NCBI GenBank assembly: GCA_963843285.1
Contig: CAWJJO010000001.1
Coordinates: forward strand, 1 to 64,000
From: CAZDDB01 sp963843285
GTDB lineage: Bacteria; Acidobacteriota; HRBIN11; JAKEFK01
Direction: 5' to 3'
DNA: 64,000 nucleotides
The notes beneath the pieces are model-generated. The model made no database searches. It was not told the DNA's origin and worked only from the letters and a program-made list of their open reading frames with translations. This document shows, in pieces, positions 9,045 through 18,060 of this stretch; the stretch's first letter is position 1; every line of letters begins with the position of its first letter. A program made the position numbers and the translations under genes.

Positions 9045-10133
9045 ATGAAAATAGACGTGGTGGTTATAGGTGGTGGACCAGCAGGAACATCTGCAAGTAT
9101 CACACTCGCAAAAGCTGGAATTGGAGTTGCTCTGCTTGAGCGTACCGCATATGACACGCAGCGAGTCGGAGAAATATTACCACCAGAAGTGGCAATCCCT
9201 CTTCAAAAACTGGGTGTTTGGGAACGATTTCATGACTTAGAGAAGATACTGTCTCCTGGGGTGGTCTCTCAGTGGGGAAGTTCAGAGCCATATGAGAATG
9301 ATTTCATGTATGATCCCTATGGGTTTGGCTGGCACGTTAATCGAAATAGATTTGATCTCATGCTGGCGGCTGCAGCTGAGGAGGCTGGAGCCGACATTTT
9401 CATGGCAACTCACGCCCATCAATGTCTACGGAAACGTGAAGATCATTGGATAGTAGAAGCGGAACAATCCAACCGCCGGTTAGAATTTTCAGCCCCATTT
9501 GTTATCTTCGCTGTTGGTCGGGCTCGCGGCCCTAGCTGTGACGGTTCACTTTACAGTCATTACGATCGGCTAATTGCATGTCTCTCTTATCTTCGTCCTC
9601 GACATCTGTTGGGTAGCTTTGAACCACGTACAATCATTGAATCAACCCCAAACGGATGGTGGTATTCTGCCATATTACCGAAAAATGATTTAGTAATCGG
9701 GTTCATGACTGACTCAGATCTCATACCCAAGACACGAAACGATTTTAATTCATATCTCTGGAAACAACTACGGGACACAACAATTACTCGATCTTGGCTT
9801 GAATGTTTTGTTCAGTCAGTTCCTTTTCAGCGTTTTTCAGCAAGGACTCAACGTGTCACTGGGATGTCAAATAGGTTATCGGCTGGTGATGCCGCAATTG
9901 CTTTTGACCCTTTATCCGCTCAAGGCGTGTTGAATGCATTGTACAGTGGTCAAGAAGTGGCTGCAGCTGTAATATCTGCTATAAATCGCGACGAAAATGC
10001 TTTCAAATCATATCATCAATTTCTAGCGCGAGAATTCTCAACTTACCAAGCCAATGGTTTGCGATATTACAAAATGGAGCAACGTTGGCCAGATTCGCTT
10101 TTCTGGTGTCGCCGTCAAAATGTTGTCGTTTGA
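9045..10133 (+). CDS. LodB/GoxB-like FAD-dependent oxidoreductase
   Basis: 362 residues from the ATG at 9045; the frame is open further upstream but MKIDVVVIGGGPAG is the natural N-terminus. Residues 4-32 form a Rossmann FAD-binding fold (G9-x-G11-x-x-G14, ending LLER). A second FAD contact, the GD motif, is at Asp282 (AGDAAIAFDPLSAQG), as in the PHBH/tryptophan-halogenase group. LodB-type flavoproteins are needed to form the CTQ cofactor of LodA. Here the gene starts 8 bases after the LodA homologue, which supports that role. It is odd that the partner lacks the usual cofactor cysteine. Confidence 0.8.
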   Translation: MKIDVVVIGGGPAGTSASITLAKAGIGVALLERTAYDTQRVGEILPPEVAIPLQKLGVWERFHDLEKILSPGVVSQWGSSEPYENDFMYDPYGFGWHVNRNRFDLMLAAAAEEAGADIFMATHAHQCLRKREDHWIVEAEQSNRRLEFSAPFVIFAVGRARGPSCDGSLYSHYDRLIACLSYLRPRHLLGSFEPRTIIESTPNGWWYSAILPKNDLVIGFMTDSDLIPKTRNDFNSYLWKQLRDTTITRSWLECFVQSVPFQRFSARTQRVTGMSNRLSAGDAAIAFDPLSAQGVLNALYSGQEVAAAVISAINRDENAFKSYHQFLAREFSTYQANGLRYYKMEQRWPDSLFWCRRQNVVV

Positions 10134-10157
10134 TATTTTGGTGTCAGGAGGTATGAA

Positions 10158-11531
10158 ATGCTTTCTCGAAATCGGACTTCCATTGTGCCGACCGCATCAT
10201 TGCTGAGAGTTGTCTTCCTCATCTTTGTCATGGTAATTCTCATTTCATTCCTGGCTAGCCAACCCCAGGCAGAAAACCCATGTCCGGATCCTCCTGTGCC
10301 AAATATTTCGTCTTCGGCCATTCCAGCGGACGTATGCATCCCAACAGGCTTTGCCAACAATCCGATAGCATTTTTCGATGATTTCTCTTGGCGAAGCTTT
10401 ATTGCCCTAGTATGGCCCGTTCGAGACGGAGAGCGTGGTATGGCGGATGACGCTCAAGACCTGACCGCACCAAAGGCACGAGTTTTTGAGACGTACAAGG
10501 CGGGTTGGGAGCTTTTCCATAATGATGGGTCAGTACCTGGTGAGTGGAACAAGTATGATACGACCAATGCTTGCTCTGAAGTTGTTACATTCGGTGATCT
10601 CGTTCTCGCATCATTTTCAAAATTCAGTGATATCGGGCAGGCTGGTTTTGGAAACTTGGTCGGCCCACTGGTAGCACAAAATATTACGTACGTACGGTAC
10701 TTAACTGGAATAAATAAGCTTGAATTTGATCAAATTCTAAGAGACAAGTTGTATCTTCGAGAGAATCTTCCTGAATTGCCAAATGTGACTAAGTTTCTGG
10801 ATGGAGCACTTGACGTAAAATCGGCTTGGATTGAGATGAAGAATATTCCACATCATGAACGTTATTATACCCGGATAGCCTTGGTCCTCGATCCCGAAAC
10901 CGGCTTGTGTTCGAAGAAGGAAGTCGGATTAGTCGGTCTTCACATTGTACAGAAAACACCGACGAGACCACAATGGGTTTGGTCAACCTTTGAACACGTT
11001 GATAATGTACCTCCAGCAGCGCCAGGTGCTCCAGGCACTTTAGCGTTCAATGACGGGTCGAATGTCCCGATGCCGGACAAAAATCCATATGGCCCAGTTG
11101 AGAATCTGATAACACCTGTCCCGCCTCCGTTCAACGTTCAACGTCTTAAGCCGATTGATTCATCAACTCACGATACTAATACCAAGTATCAGGATTTGTT
11201 GAAACAAAAGAATAGTATCTGGCAATTTTACAAGCTTGTAATGACACAATGGCCGGTTCCACCAAGCAGGCCGGACCTCGATGGGAGTCCGAAAAATACT
11301 TTTCCTGGAACAGGATCGGATCAAACAGCTTTCTCAAACATCACAATGGAAACCTTCGATCAAAAGGACATAAAAACTGGCTGTATGAATTGCCACAATC
11401 AATCACGAGAGACAGACTTCTTATGGGCATTGAACAATCACGCTTTCCCTCCCAACGTCCCGAATTTATTGTTTAAGGATCCATCGTTCAAGAAACTCAA
11501 GGAATTGCTTAAGAAACCGCAAGAGCATTGA
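10158..11531 (+). CDS. Exported CXXCH (c-type haem) protein in the LodA-like operon
   Basis: 457 residues. An N-terminal hydrophobic segment (about 17-35) followed by SQPQAEN looks like a signal peptide or signal anchor. A single haem-c motif, Cys409-Met-Asn-Cys412-His413, sits near the C-terminus. The rest has conserved-looking blocks such as DDFSWRSFIALVWP. Proteins of this layout occur as unnamed cytochrome c-like proteins. AGGAGG precedes the ATG. Its position 24 bases after the LodB-like gene suggests that it accepts electrons from, or delivers them to, the oxidase pair (inference). Confidence 0.7.
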   Translation: MLSRNRTSIVPTASLLRVVFLIFVMVILISFLASQPQAENPCPDPPVPNISSSAIPADVCIPTGFANNPIAFFDDFSWRSFIALVWPVRDGERGMADDAQDLTAPKARVFETYKAGWELFHNDGSVPGEWNKYDTTNACSEVVTFGDLVLASFSKFSDIGQAGFGNLVGPLVAQNITYVRYLTGINKLEFDQILRDKLYLRENLPELPNVTKFLDGALDVKSAWIEMKNIPHHERYYTRIALVLDPETGLCSKKEVGLVGLHIVQKTPTRPQWVWSTFEHVDNVPPAAPGAPGTLAFNDGSNVPMPDKNPYGPVENLITPVPPPFNVQRLKPIDSSTHDTNTKYQDLLKQKNSIWQFYKLVMTQWPVPPSRPDLDGSPKNTFPGTGSDQTAFSNITMETFDQKDIKTGCMNCHNQSRETDFLWALNNHAFPPNVPNLLFKDPSFKKLKELLKKPQEH

Positions 11532-11579
11532 GAAATAAGCACAAAGCATCCAGTATCCAAAACAGGAGGAGTACTCGAT

Positions 11580-13217
11580 ATGTCTGAGAAATCAAAGAAT
11601 ATCGAAAACAATGGACTGAATGTATTCGCGATGCATACAGAGCAATCCCTACAGGCGTTGGAGAGTATTACATCCACGCCCTTTGAAGGCTGGAGCATTT
11701 CAAAATTAGATTCAGAAAGTGCCGCTCGGCACTACATCGATCAAGGTTGGCAAGCCGAATCTTTGCCCACCTTTAATCCGCCTTCTGATGAAGGTCAGCA
11801 TCAGTTGAAATGTGTAGGAGTCGAGAAGCTCGAATTAACTAAAAGTAAAGTCGTGAAATTTCGACAGATCTACAAGAAGGTTCCGGTCTACGGGTCTCTT
11901 ATAAGCGTTGAACTTGAGGAAAACAACGGATTAATTGGAATTAATTCAGCTGTTGCGCAGCTGAAGAACATAAACCCAATTGCAACCTTGTCACCCACAT
12001 CAATTATTGAACAGATCAAGAAGCTCGCCGGATATTCAAACGATGAGTTGAAAGAGGTTCCCAGACTTTATTTTTACTATGATTCGAAGTCAGAGATTTG
12101 GCGTCTCGTTTACATTACTGAAGATGTTAGGAAGTATTCGATGGTCACGAGTCCCGTAGACCATTTCGATTACGTCATCGATGCTCATACCGGAGAATTG
12201 GTTGCTGAGATTCCGCGAGTAAATACCGTCCTGGAAAGGGGTACAAGTAATGAGGTTGATGAGTTGGGAGAGGTTAGAAAAGTGTCTTGGGTGACAGACG
12301 GTGCAACAAAGTTCTTAATTGATGAGGATCTCAGAGTGGCTACATATGACCTGGATTTTCAAAATTTCCAAATGTTTCCACTAGATCTACCCGGAGAAAA
12401 TGTTAAGATACCACCCGATCCCTGGGACGTTGCTGCTATCAGTGCGCATGTGAATGCAAGTGAGGTGGTCTTGTTCCTGAGAGAAACACTCAAAAGAAAC
12501 GGCGTGGATAATCGTGGTTCGAAACTAATTTCATCGATCAGGTGTATCGGCAATGACAGCTCAGGGAAGGAGTGGCGGAACGCCGCCTGGGTGAGAAAAC
12601 AAATGGTATATGGTCAAAGGCTTATTAACGGAACTTTGCGCTCATATTCTGTTGCCAAAGATATCGTCGCCCACGAAATCTTTCATGGTATTACTCAAAG
12701 TTCAGCGGATTTGCAATATATCGGAATTTCGGGTGCCTTGAACGAATCTTACTCCGATATCTTCGGAATAATCATATCCAATTTCGCAAGAAACTCTATT
12801 GCTGAATGGAATTGGGAAATGGGCGAGGATCTGCAAGGTACAGGCATTCCAATACGCGACTTAAGGCAACCGAGTAGATTTAATCAACCTGAACACATAG
12901 ATGAATATCGTTCCCTCGCATTTGATCAAGATCATGACTGGGGTGGGGTCCATATTAACAGTGGTATCCATAATCGGGCAGCCTACCTCATGATGACCGC
13001 CAAAAACGAAGACCGTGAGTTTTTCTTTACAAAAGACGAGCTGGCGGGTCTTTTTTATTTGGCTTTGACCCAACGTCTATCAAAGACTTCAACATTCGTT
13101 GACAGTCTTCGGGCAATCACCTCTGTAGCGCAGACCCTGTTTCGCTCTGATCCGTTAAAAGAACAAAAAGTTTCTGCTATCAGTACAGCTTTTAAGCAGG
13201 TGGGTATCGAAGTTTGA
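11580..13217 (+). CDS. M4 (thermolysin-like) metallopeptidase without obvious signal peptide
   Basis: 545 residues. The zinc site is complete: His365-Glu366-x-x-His369 (HEIFH) and Glu389 24 residues later (NESYSD), exactly the thermolysin spacing. The second catalytic histidine is His458 in GVHINSGIHNRAAYL. Residues ~70-210 look like the FTP/PepSY propeptide. The N-terminus (MSEKSKNIENNG) has no signal sequence, unusual for the family, although AGGAGG supports this start. It is either kept inside, exported by another route, or acts like protealysin-type intracellular members. It lies in the LodA-like operon, 48 bases after the haem protein. Confidence 0.85.
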   Translation: MSEKSKNIENNGLNVFAMHTEQSLQALESITSTPFEGWSISKLDSESAARHYIDQGWQAESLPTFNPPSDEGQHQLKCVGVEKLELTKSKVVKFRQIYKKVPVYGSLISVELEENNGLIGINSAVAQLKNINPIATLSPTSIIEQIKKLAGYSNDELKEVPRLYFYYDSKSEIWRLVYITEDVRKYSMVTSPVDHFDYVIDAHTGELVAEIPRVNTVLERGTSNEVDELGEVRKVSWVTDGATKFLIDEDLRVATYDLDFQNFQMFPLDLPGENVKIPPDPWDVAAISAHVNASEVVLFLRETLKRNGVDNRGSKLISSIRCIGNDSSGKEWRNAAWVRKQMVYGQRLINGTLRSYSVAKDIVAHEIFHGITQSSADLQYIGISGALNESYSDIFGIIISNFARNSIAEWNWEMGEDLQGTGIPIRDLRQPSRFNQPEHIDEYRSLAFDQDHDWGGVHINSGIHNRAAYLMMTAKNEDREFFFTKDELAGLFYLALTQRLSKTSTFVDSLRAITSVAQTLFRSDPLKEQKVSAISTAFKQVGIEV

Positions 13218-13291
13218 AGTGAAGTATTGGGAGGATTGTTCATGCTACTTTGGATGATACTTCATCGGTCATATGTAAAGGAGAAAAAGAC

Positions 13292-14062
13292 ATGACTTGG
13301 AAGTGGTTTCACACGGTTGCGACCATTGCGATTACACTGTCAATTCTATCGATGGTGAATTCTTCGACTTTTTATAACAATCGCCTTATGACAGCATGGC
13401 GGATAACAGCTTTTTTAATCCTGACTCTGATGATAATAGTGGGGCATGGGATCACCGGAAGAATGTTCGGTGTTTTGATTGACGAACGCAATCGCATGAG
13501 CCTCTCACGTCTTCAACTTATAGTGTGGACAATCTTATTGCTCTCCGCATATTTGACAACTGTTCTGTGGAATGTATCAAGACATGCGGTGGATCCCTTG
13601 ATGGTTAGTCTTCCAAAAGAGCTCTGGTGGCTAATGGGGATCAGCACAGCTTCTCTAGTTGGAACGCCATTAATTCTCAGTAATAAGAAATTGAAGACTG
13701 CAGAAGCAGGCGAGAAAGCTCGCACTGAGAACCTCTTGACGGTGCAAAAACAGATCGCGGGAAACGAAATTGAAACGCAAGGTCAGGTTATAATTTTCAA
13801 GGGCCCAGAAATTGCGAGTTTGGCGGATCTTTTTAAAGGCGACGATACCGGAAACGCTGCGCAAGTAGATTTAAGCAAGGTTCAGATGTTTCTATTCACC
13901 ATGGTAATAGCATTATCGTACTCAGCCAGCCTCGCAGGGATGTTTGTCAGCGTGTTGCGACCCATCAATCAATTCCCGCCCTTGAGTGAATCGATCATCG
14001 CTTTACTGGGTATTAGCCACGCTGGATATCTTAGCTTCAAAAGTGTGCCGGCTGCCACTTAA
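13292..14062 (+). CDS. Multi-pass membrane protein of unknown function
   Basis: 256 residues from the ATG at 13292, which has AAAGGAG about 9 bases upstream; a TTG at 13250 is in frame but lacks a site. Hydrophobic segments lie at about residues 8-25, 37-55, 75-95, 110-130, 205-225 and 235-250, with a soluble loop of ~70 residues between segments 4 and 5. It is the last gene of the operon that starts with the LodA homologue. No family recognised. It could anchor the system at the membrane (inference). Confidence 0.6.
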   Translation: MTWKWFHTVATIAITLSILSMVNSSTFYNNRLMTAWRITAFLILTLMIIVGHGITGRMFGVLIDERNRMSLSRLQLIVWTILLLSAYLTTVLWNVSRHAVDPLMVSLPKELWWLMGISTASLVGTPLILSNKKLKTAEAGEKARTENLLTVQKQIAGNEIETQGQVIIFKGPEIASLADLFKGDDTGNAAQVDLSKVQMFLFTMVIALSYSASLAGMFVSVLRPINQFPPLSESIIALLGISHAGYLSFKSVPAAT

Positions 14063-14080
14063 TAGTATTGGTTGTAGAAA

Positions 14081-14449
14081 TCATAAATAATGGAATACTC
14101 TCATAAATTGTGAGTAATGCGAGGGATCAGGGATATTTACAATCTTCATCCCTAATACCTGACGGGGGACCCCATACTCCTTTTTACTTAACTCCCGACC
14201 AGTTTTCAATAATGTTGTCGGTTGCTTGCTCGACGCTCCCGATGGGTTCCACACGCCGGATGCCATTTCACGGCATATGAAATTGTATGGTGTTCCATCA
14301 TTTCTGATATGAAACCTGTATTCAACGGTGATCGGAATGTTTCCGCCAGAAGGGTCATGGTAATAGTCAATCATTATCATACATCTTTTATATGGCTTCA
14401 TCTCTCTATTCTGTTGCTCATACATTTTGACTCGTTCAAATCCATTCAT
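14081..14449 (-). CDS. Small protein of unknown function (122 aa)
   Basis: 122 residues, read convergently to the preceding membrane protein. AGGAG stands about 8 bases before the ATG at 14449. The sequence has no signal peptide. It looks like a compact beta-rich domain (segments around ITVEYRFHIRNDG and PRQVLGMKIVNIPD). The clean ribosome site is the main support. No family recognised. Confidence 0.5.
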   Translation of the reverse strand: MNGFERVKMYEQQNREMKPYKRCMIMIDYYHDPSGGNIPITVEYRFHIRNDGTPYNFICREMASGVWNPSGASSKQPTTLLKTGRELSKKEYGVPRQVLGMKIVNIPDPSHYSQFMRVFHYL

Positions 14450-14696
14450 CGATACCTCTCCTATCTCAAAGGGTTATTCCAACTTTCAACAGCATATCAT
14501 ATGGAAATCGACGACTTTCTGACTCCTTGAGATATATTCACATTGTAATTGTTGAAGCGGGAGAATTCATGCGGAGTCTGGTATAAAAACGATAAAGAGT
14601 AAGCCCTCAGCCGGACACTATCCGAAAGATAATCTGATATACTTGCGACTAGAATCGAACATTAAACTAAAAATTGTTCGATAAAAGGAGTACAGC

Positions 14697-16010
14697 ATGG
14701 CTTCCGAAAAAGATATTCTTCGTGTTCTCGATTTGATGACCATAGCGCCTAAATCACAGATTGAAACCTTGGGCGTTAGTACTCGTGCTCACGTCACAGA
14801 CATGCGTCGCGTCCTTCGCCCGAAGAACGTGGTGGCGGTAGGTATTAGCGAGAAGATTACCAAAGGGAAACGATCCGGTAAACTTGCCTTAACCTTTTAT
14901 GTCGAACGCAAGCAGTCAATGAAAAAGCTGCGCGCAGATTTAGCAGTACCACCAACCGTTCCTGAAGCGATCAGCGGTCAGAAGGCAATTCCAACGGACG
15001 TGATAGCCATAGGGCGACTCCGTCCAGAAGTTAACGCGACGCACAGTCCAATTCAACCGGGAAACAGTATCGGCCACGTGGACATTACAGCCGGTACTCT
15101 TGGAGCAATCGTCACGAAGAACAAAAGCTTACACGTGCTCAGCAACAGTCACGTGTTAGCCAAAGAAGGGACAGCGAAGCTGGGTGACAATATTATTTAC
15201 CCTGGAGATGCCGATCACGGAAAACTAGCTAACGATTTGGTGGCGAAACTCTCTGGCTTTAAGAAGTTTCTGTTGGGCGGAAACTTTGTTAACCGTGTGG
15301 ATTGTGCAATAGCAGAAGTGTTACCGGCCCGAATCGGAGAATTGAAGTCAGACATCAAAGGGCTCGCCCTTCCGCGCGGTACGATCAAGCCGAAGCGCGG
15401 CATGAAAGTGGTTAAGGTAGGTAGAACGACCGGTAAGACTTCTGGCGAGATCCGAGATATCAATTTTCGCTTTGTGCTCAATTACGATGAAGTCGGTCCC
15501 GTTGGATTTTTAGATCAAGTACTGTGCACTCGGTACACTAAACCAGGTGATTCTGGCTCCCTTGTTCTCGACAAAGCCAGCGGACGCGCCGTTGGCCTAC
15601 ACTTCGCCGGCGCTAATGGTGGGAGCGTCTTCAATCCAATTGATGAGGTTCTCAAAGCGCTTGGCGTAAAGCTTGTAACCACTGCCGCTAAATTACCAAA
15701 GAAACAGTCGGGGAAAAAAAGAGAAAGTAGGCAAGAAGAAATTGGCGAAGAAGAACCCATGAGTGATCTTCGGTATGCCGAAATGGCTCGGCGTCAATGG
15801 TCTGAGTCGTTAAGGAAGTTAGGCGCTCACTCCATTGCAGTCGATCAGGTCAAACGCGGCGGCGTAAAAACCCACGCCGTAGTTGCTTTTTTTGAGAAGG
15901 AGCCACCAAAAACAGTTCCTAAATCCCTGGAAGTCACGACTGGCAAGAAGACAGTAACAGTTCCCTTGGTCGTGCAGGTTATGGAAATGTTCAAACCCGA
16001 AAAAGAATAA
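14697..16010 (+). CDS. Trypsin-like serine peptidase domain protein
   Basis: 437 residues, with AAAGGAG before the ATG and no signal peptide. A chymotrypsin-fold catalytic triad is readable: His152 (SNSHVL), Asp202 (VDCAIAE) and Ser286 in GDSGS. The N-terminal ~110 residues are a separate basic domain. After residue ~325 there is a Lys/Glu-rich linker and a C-terminal domain of ~90 residues. It would cleave proteins in the cytoplasm if active. Sixteen bases downstream begins the phospholipase D gene, so protease and PLD form one transcription unit. Intracellular trypsin-like proteases beside nuclease/lipase effectors are known from bacterial defence loci, but this role is only an inference here. 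Confidence 0.75.
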   Translation: MASEKDILRVLDLMTIAPKSQIETLGVSTRAHVTDMRRVLRPKNVVAVGISEKITKGKRSGKLALTFYVERKQSMKKLRADLAVPPTVPEAISGQKAIPTDVIAIGRLRPEVNATHSPIQPGNSIGHVDITAGTLGAIVTKNKSLHVLSNSHVLAKEGTAKLGDNIIYPGDADHGKLANDLVAKLSGFKKFLLGGNFVNRVDCAIAEVLPARIGELKSDIKGLALPRGTIKPKRGMKVVKVGRTTGKTSGEIRDINFRFVLNYDEVGPVGFLDQVLCTRYTKPGDSGSLVLDKASGRAVGLHFAGANGGSVFNPIDEVLKALGVKLVTTAAKLPKKQSGKKRESRQEEIGEEEPMSDLRYAEMARRQWSESLRKLGAHSIAVDQVKRGGVKTHAVVAFFEKEPPKTVPKSLEVTTGKKTVTVPLVVQVMEMFKPEKE

Positions 16011-16025
16011 AAGGAGGAAACACAA

Positions 16026-16154
16026 ATGGCACCCATGATCGTTACGGATTCTGCAGCTCCTGAGGCTCTCACAGGCGTTGGATCCCTTGAGATAGTTGGG
16101 CGACAATGCAAATTGGAGGGGTATAAGAAGCTCGAGAACATACCCCTCATTTGA
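16026..16154 (+). other. Probable true N-terminal segment of the PLD gene, out of frame
   Basis: AAAAGGAGG stands 8 bases before the ATG at 16026, the only good ribosome site for the PLD gene. This frame runs 42 codons (MAPMIVTDSAAPEALTG...) and stops at 16152-16154, inside the PLD reading frame. Skipping one base around 16140 would continue LEN into TYPSFEV of the PLD frame. Confidence 0.5.
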
Positions 16155-17364
16155 GGTCAAAAATGATTTCATTGCCTTCGCCTCGCCTGACTCCACATAC
16201 GCAGTTACCAAACGGCTTCTGGATGCTGCTCAGAAATCAATTTTAATCGGCATCTACGATTTTAGCGCCGAATATATCAAGGATATCTTGCTAAATGCAA
16301 TGCAACGAGGTGTAAAGCTTTCATTGATGCTCGATCTTGACGATGTCAAAGGGGAAATGCCAATTTTTAAAGAGCTTAAACGATTTGGCTGTGAGGCGGT
16401 CCCTGCCCCATCGTGTGCCAGTAAGAACGCCAATTACTTTTCATCATCTCATGAAAAGGTAATTGTAATCGACGGCACCTGGACAATTGTGCAAAGCGGT
16501 AATTATTCCAACAATAGCATTCCTTTAAATGAACAAGACGGTGGAGACCCCGACGCGTTCGTGAAGGGAAATCGTGACATGGGTGTTGCAGTCCGCTCCA
16601 AACCTCTTGCCACGTTCTTTACGAAAGTTCTGCGCAGTGACATAAAACTGGAGCTTGATGCCGCCGAGGGCGAAGCACTACCTCGGGAGAGGATAAGGGA
16701 ACTACCTGAACTCGTGGAGGCAGTTCCAGAGTTGCTACCAACCAAACTGTTCAAGAGCAAGACCTTGAAGCCAAGCGAAACGATACGGGTGATCCCCGTT
16801 CTCTCACCTGACAATTACATGGACGTCATCCCGGACTTTCTTGAATCGGCCAAGAAGTCTATCTTAATCGAGCAGCAGTACATCCGTGGCACTCAAAAAG
16901 CAATTACTAAACTTCTAACGGCGATCCGCAAGAGCAAAGACAAGAATCCTGATTTGGATGTGAGGATTATCCTTGGCAAGATCTTCAGCAAAAAAGATAT
17001 TAAGAAGGAGAGACAAAACCTCCTCCACATTCGCAAAGAGTTCGCGCTTAACTTGGGCTCGAACATTCGGTTTATTGACACAAAGCGGTTTGTTCACTGT
17101 CACAACAAATTGATTGTGGTAGATGATAAAGTAGTACTGGTGAGTTCGCAGAACTGGTCCGACGCAGCTGTCCTGAGGAATCGAGAAGCAGGTCTTCTCA
17201 TGGAGTATCCAGAGATCGCACGCTATTACTCTACGATCTTTGAGGCGGATTGGAAAACTGCAGTGAAAAATCTCCCCAAAGCCAAACCCGAAACGATAAC
17301 TCCGGAGGTGCTTGCAAGAGGTAATTTTGTAAAGGTTGTCGCAGCGGATTATCAAGAAGTCTAG
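16096..17364 (+). CDS. Phospholipase D-like protein with two HKD motifs
   Basis: 422 residues in the open frame. Two PLD active-site motifs are intact: HEKVIVID (His119) with the following GNYSNN, and HNKLIVVDD (His336) with SSQNWS, so a two-domain PLD that could cut phospholipid or nucleic acid phosphodiesters. No signal peptide is visible. The frame opens right after a TAG at 16093. The only start, TTG at 16096, has no ribosome site, and the good site is at 16026 in another frame. The gene therefore seems frameshifted near its 5' end. Coupled to the trypsin-like peptidase upstream. Confidence 0.8.
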   Translation: MGDNANWRGIRSSRTYPSFEVKNDFIAFASPDSTYAVTKRLLDAAQKSILIGIYDFSAEYIKDILLNAMQRGVKLSLMLDLDDVKGEMPIFKELKRFGCEAVPAPSCASKNANYFSSSHEKVIVIDGTWTIVQSGNYSNNSIPLNEQDGGDPDAFVKGNRDMGVAVRSKPLATFFTKVLRSDIKLELDAAEGEALPRERIRELPELVEAVPELLPTKLFKSKTLKPSETIRVIPVLSPDNYMDVIPDFLESAKKSILIEQQYIRGTQKAITKLLTAIRKSKDKNPDLDVRIILGKIFSKKDIKKERQNLLHIRKEFALNLGSNIRFIDTKRFVHCHNKLIVVDDKVVLVSSQNWSDAAVLRNREAGLLMEYPEIARYYSTIFEADWKTAVKNLPKAKPETITPEVLARGNFVKVVAADYQEV

Positions 17365-17692
17365 AGTCGCTGGGAGCAAATTCAGAGAAATCAGTCATCA
17401 ACTTTTGCGGCTCCAAAGGGCTATACCGTTACATCACTTACTCCTGGGCATCCCTATTTACATGGGGGTAATGTGTTTTGCAATATCTCGAAGGTCCGAT
17501 AGCACTCCAGCATTCTTTCCCATAATTCATCCGCCCATGCGGAATCATCTGAAAGTAAACTGGGGGCTGCGGCCAAATCCCTTTCATCTCATCATTCCCT
17601 GACGATTTAGGGTGGGATATACGACCGACCGGAAAAAGACGATCCTGGCTGAGATCTCAGCAGTGCTCCTGATGTGTTTCCGACATGAATGC
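17365..17692. other. Non-coding gap between PLD gene and methyltransferase remnant
   Basis: 328 bases in which I see no supported gene, RNA or terminator. It marks the boundary between the plus-strand accessory operons and the minus-strand remnant region. Confidence 0.4.
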
Positions 17693-18060
17693 TCAGGATA
17701 GATCCAGTTGGTCGACCTTGTCTCTCCCTTCAGCTTTCTTGAACTGGTGCTTGGCCGAAACAGTTTGAGGATATGAGATTTTTCTTCCCGCGAAAATATC
17801 AGCAATGGTTATGATCTGGAGTTTTGGGAAATGTGTTCCCTTAAAAAATCCCGATTCATAAAACCCTGAGGAGACGGCCTCTGTATTCATGTCTCTCATA
17901 GGCTCTTCAAGCGTTATAAATGCTCCCATTGCCGCTTTTTCTCGCTCCAAAACTCCCTTCAAATCTCTGATATCCTTCACTGACACATGGCCGCTTTTCA
18001 CTGAGATAATAATTCTTTTCGCCTTCTCTCGCGGATCATTAAAGAAATAAATACAGTAAT
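17693..18060 (-). pseudogene. C-terminal remnant of a site-specific DNA methyltransferase
   Basis: The frame reads YFFNDPREKAKRIIISV, then SGHVSVKDIRDLKGV, FITLEEP and TEAVSSGFYES, and runs to the stop at 17693. This series is familiar as the C-terminal restriction-like part of type III-like/DNA methylase N-4/N-6 proteins. The catalytic domain is missing. Upstream the frame meets the remnant of a hydrolase/cyclase at about 18055 with no start codon, so this is a truncated leftover. It carries no ribosome site. Confidence 0.65.
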
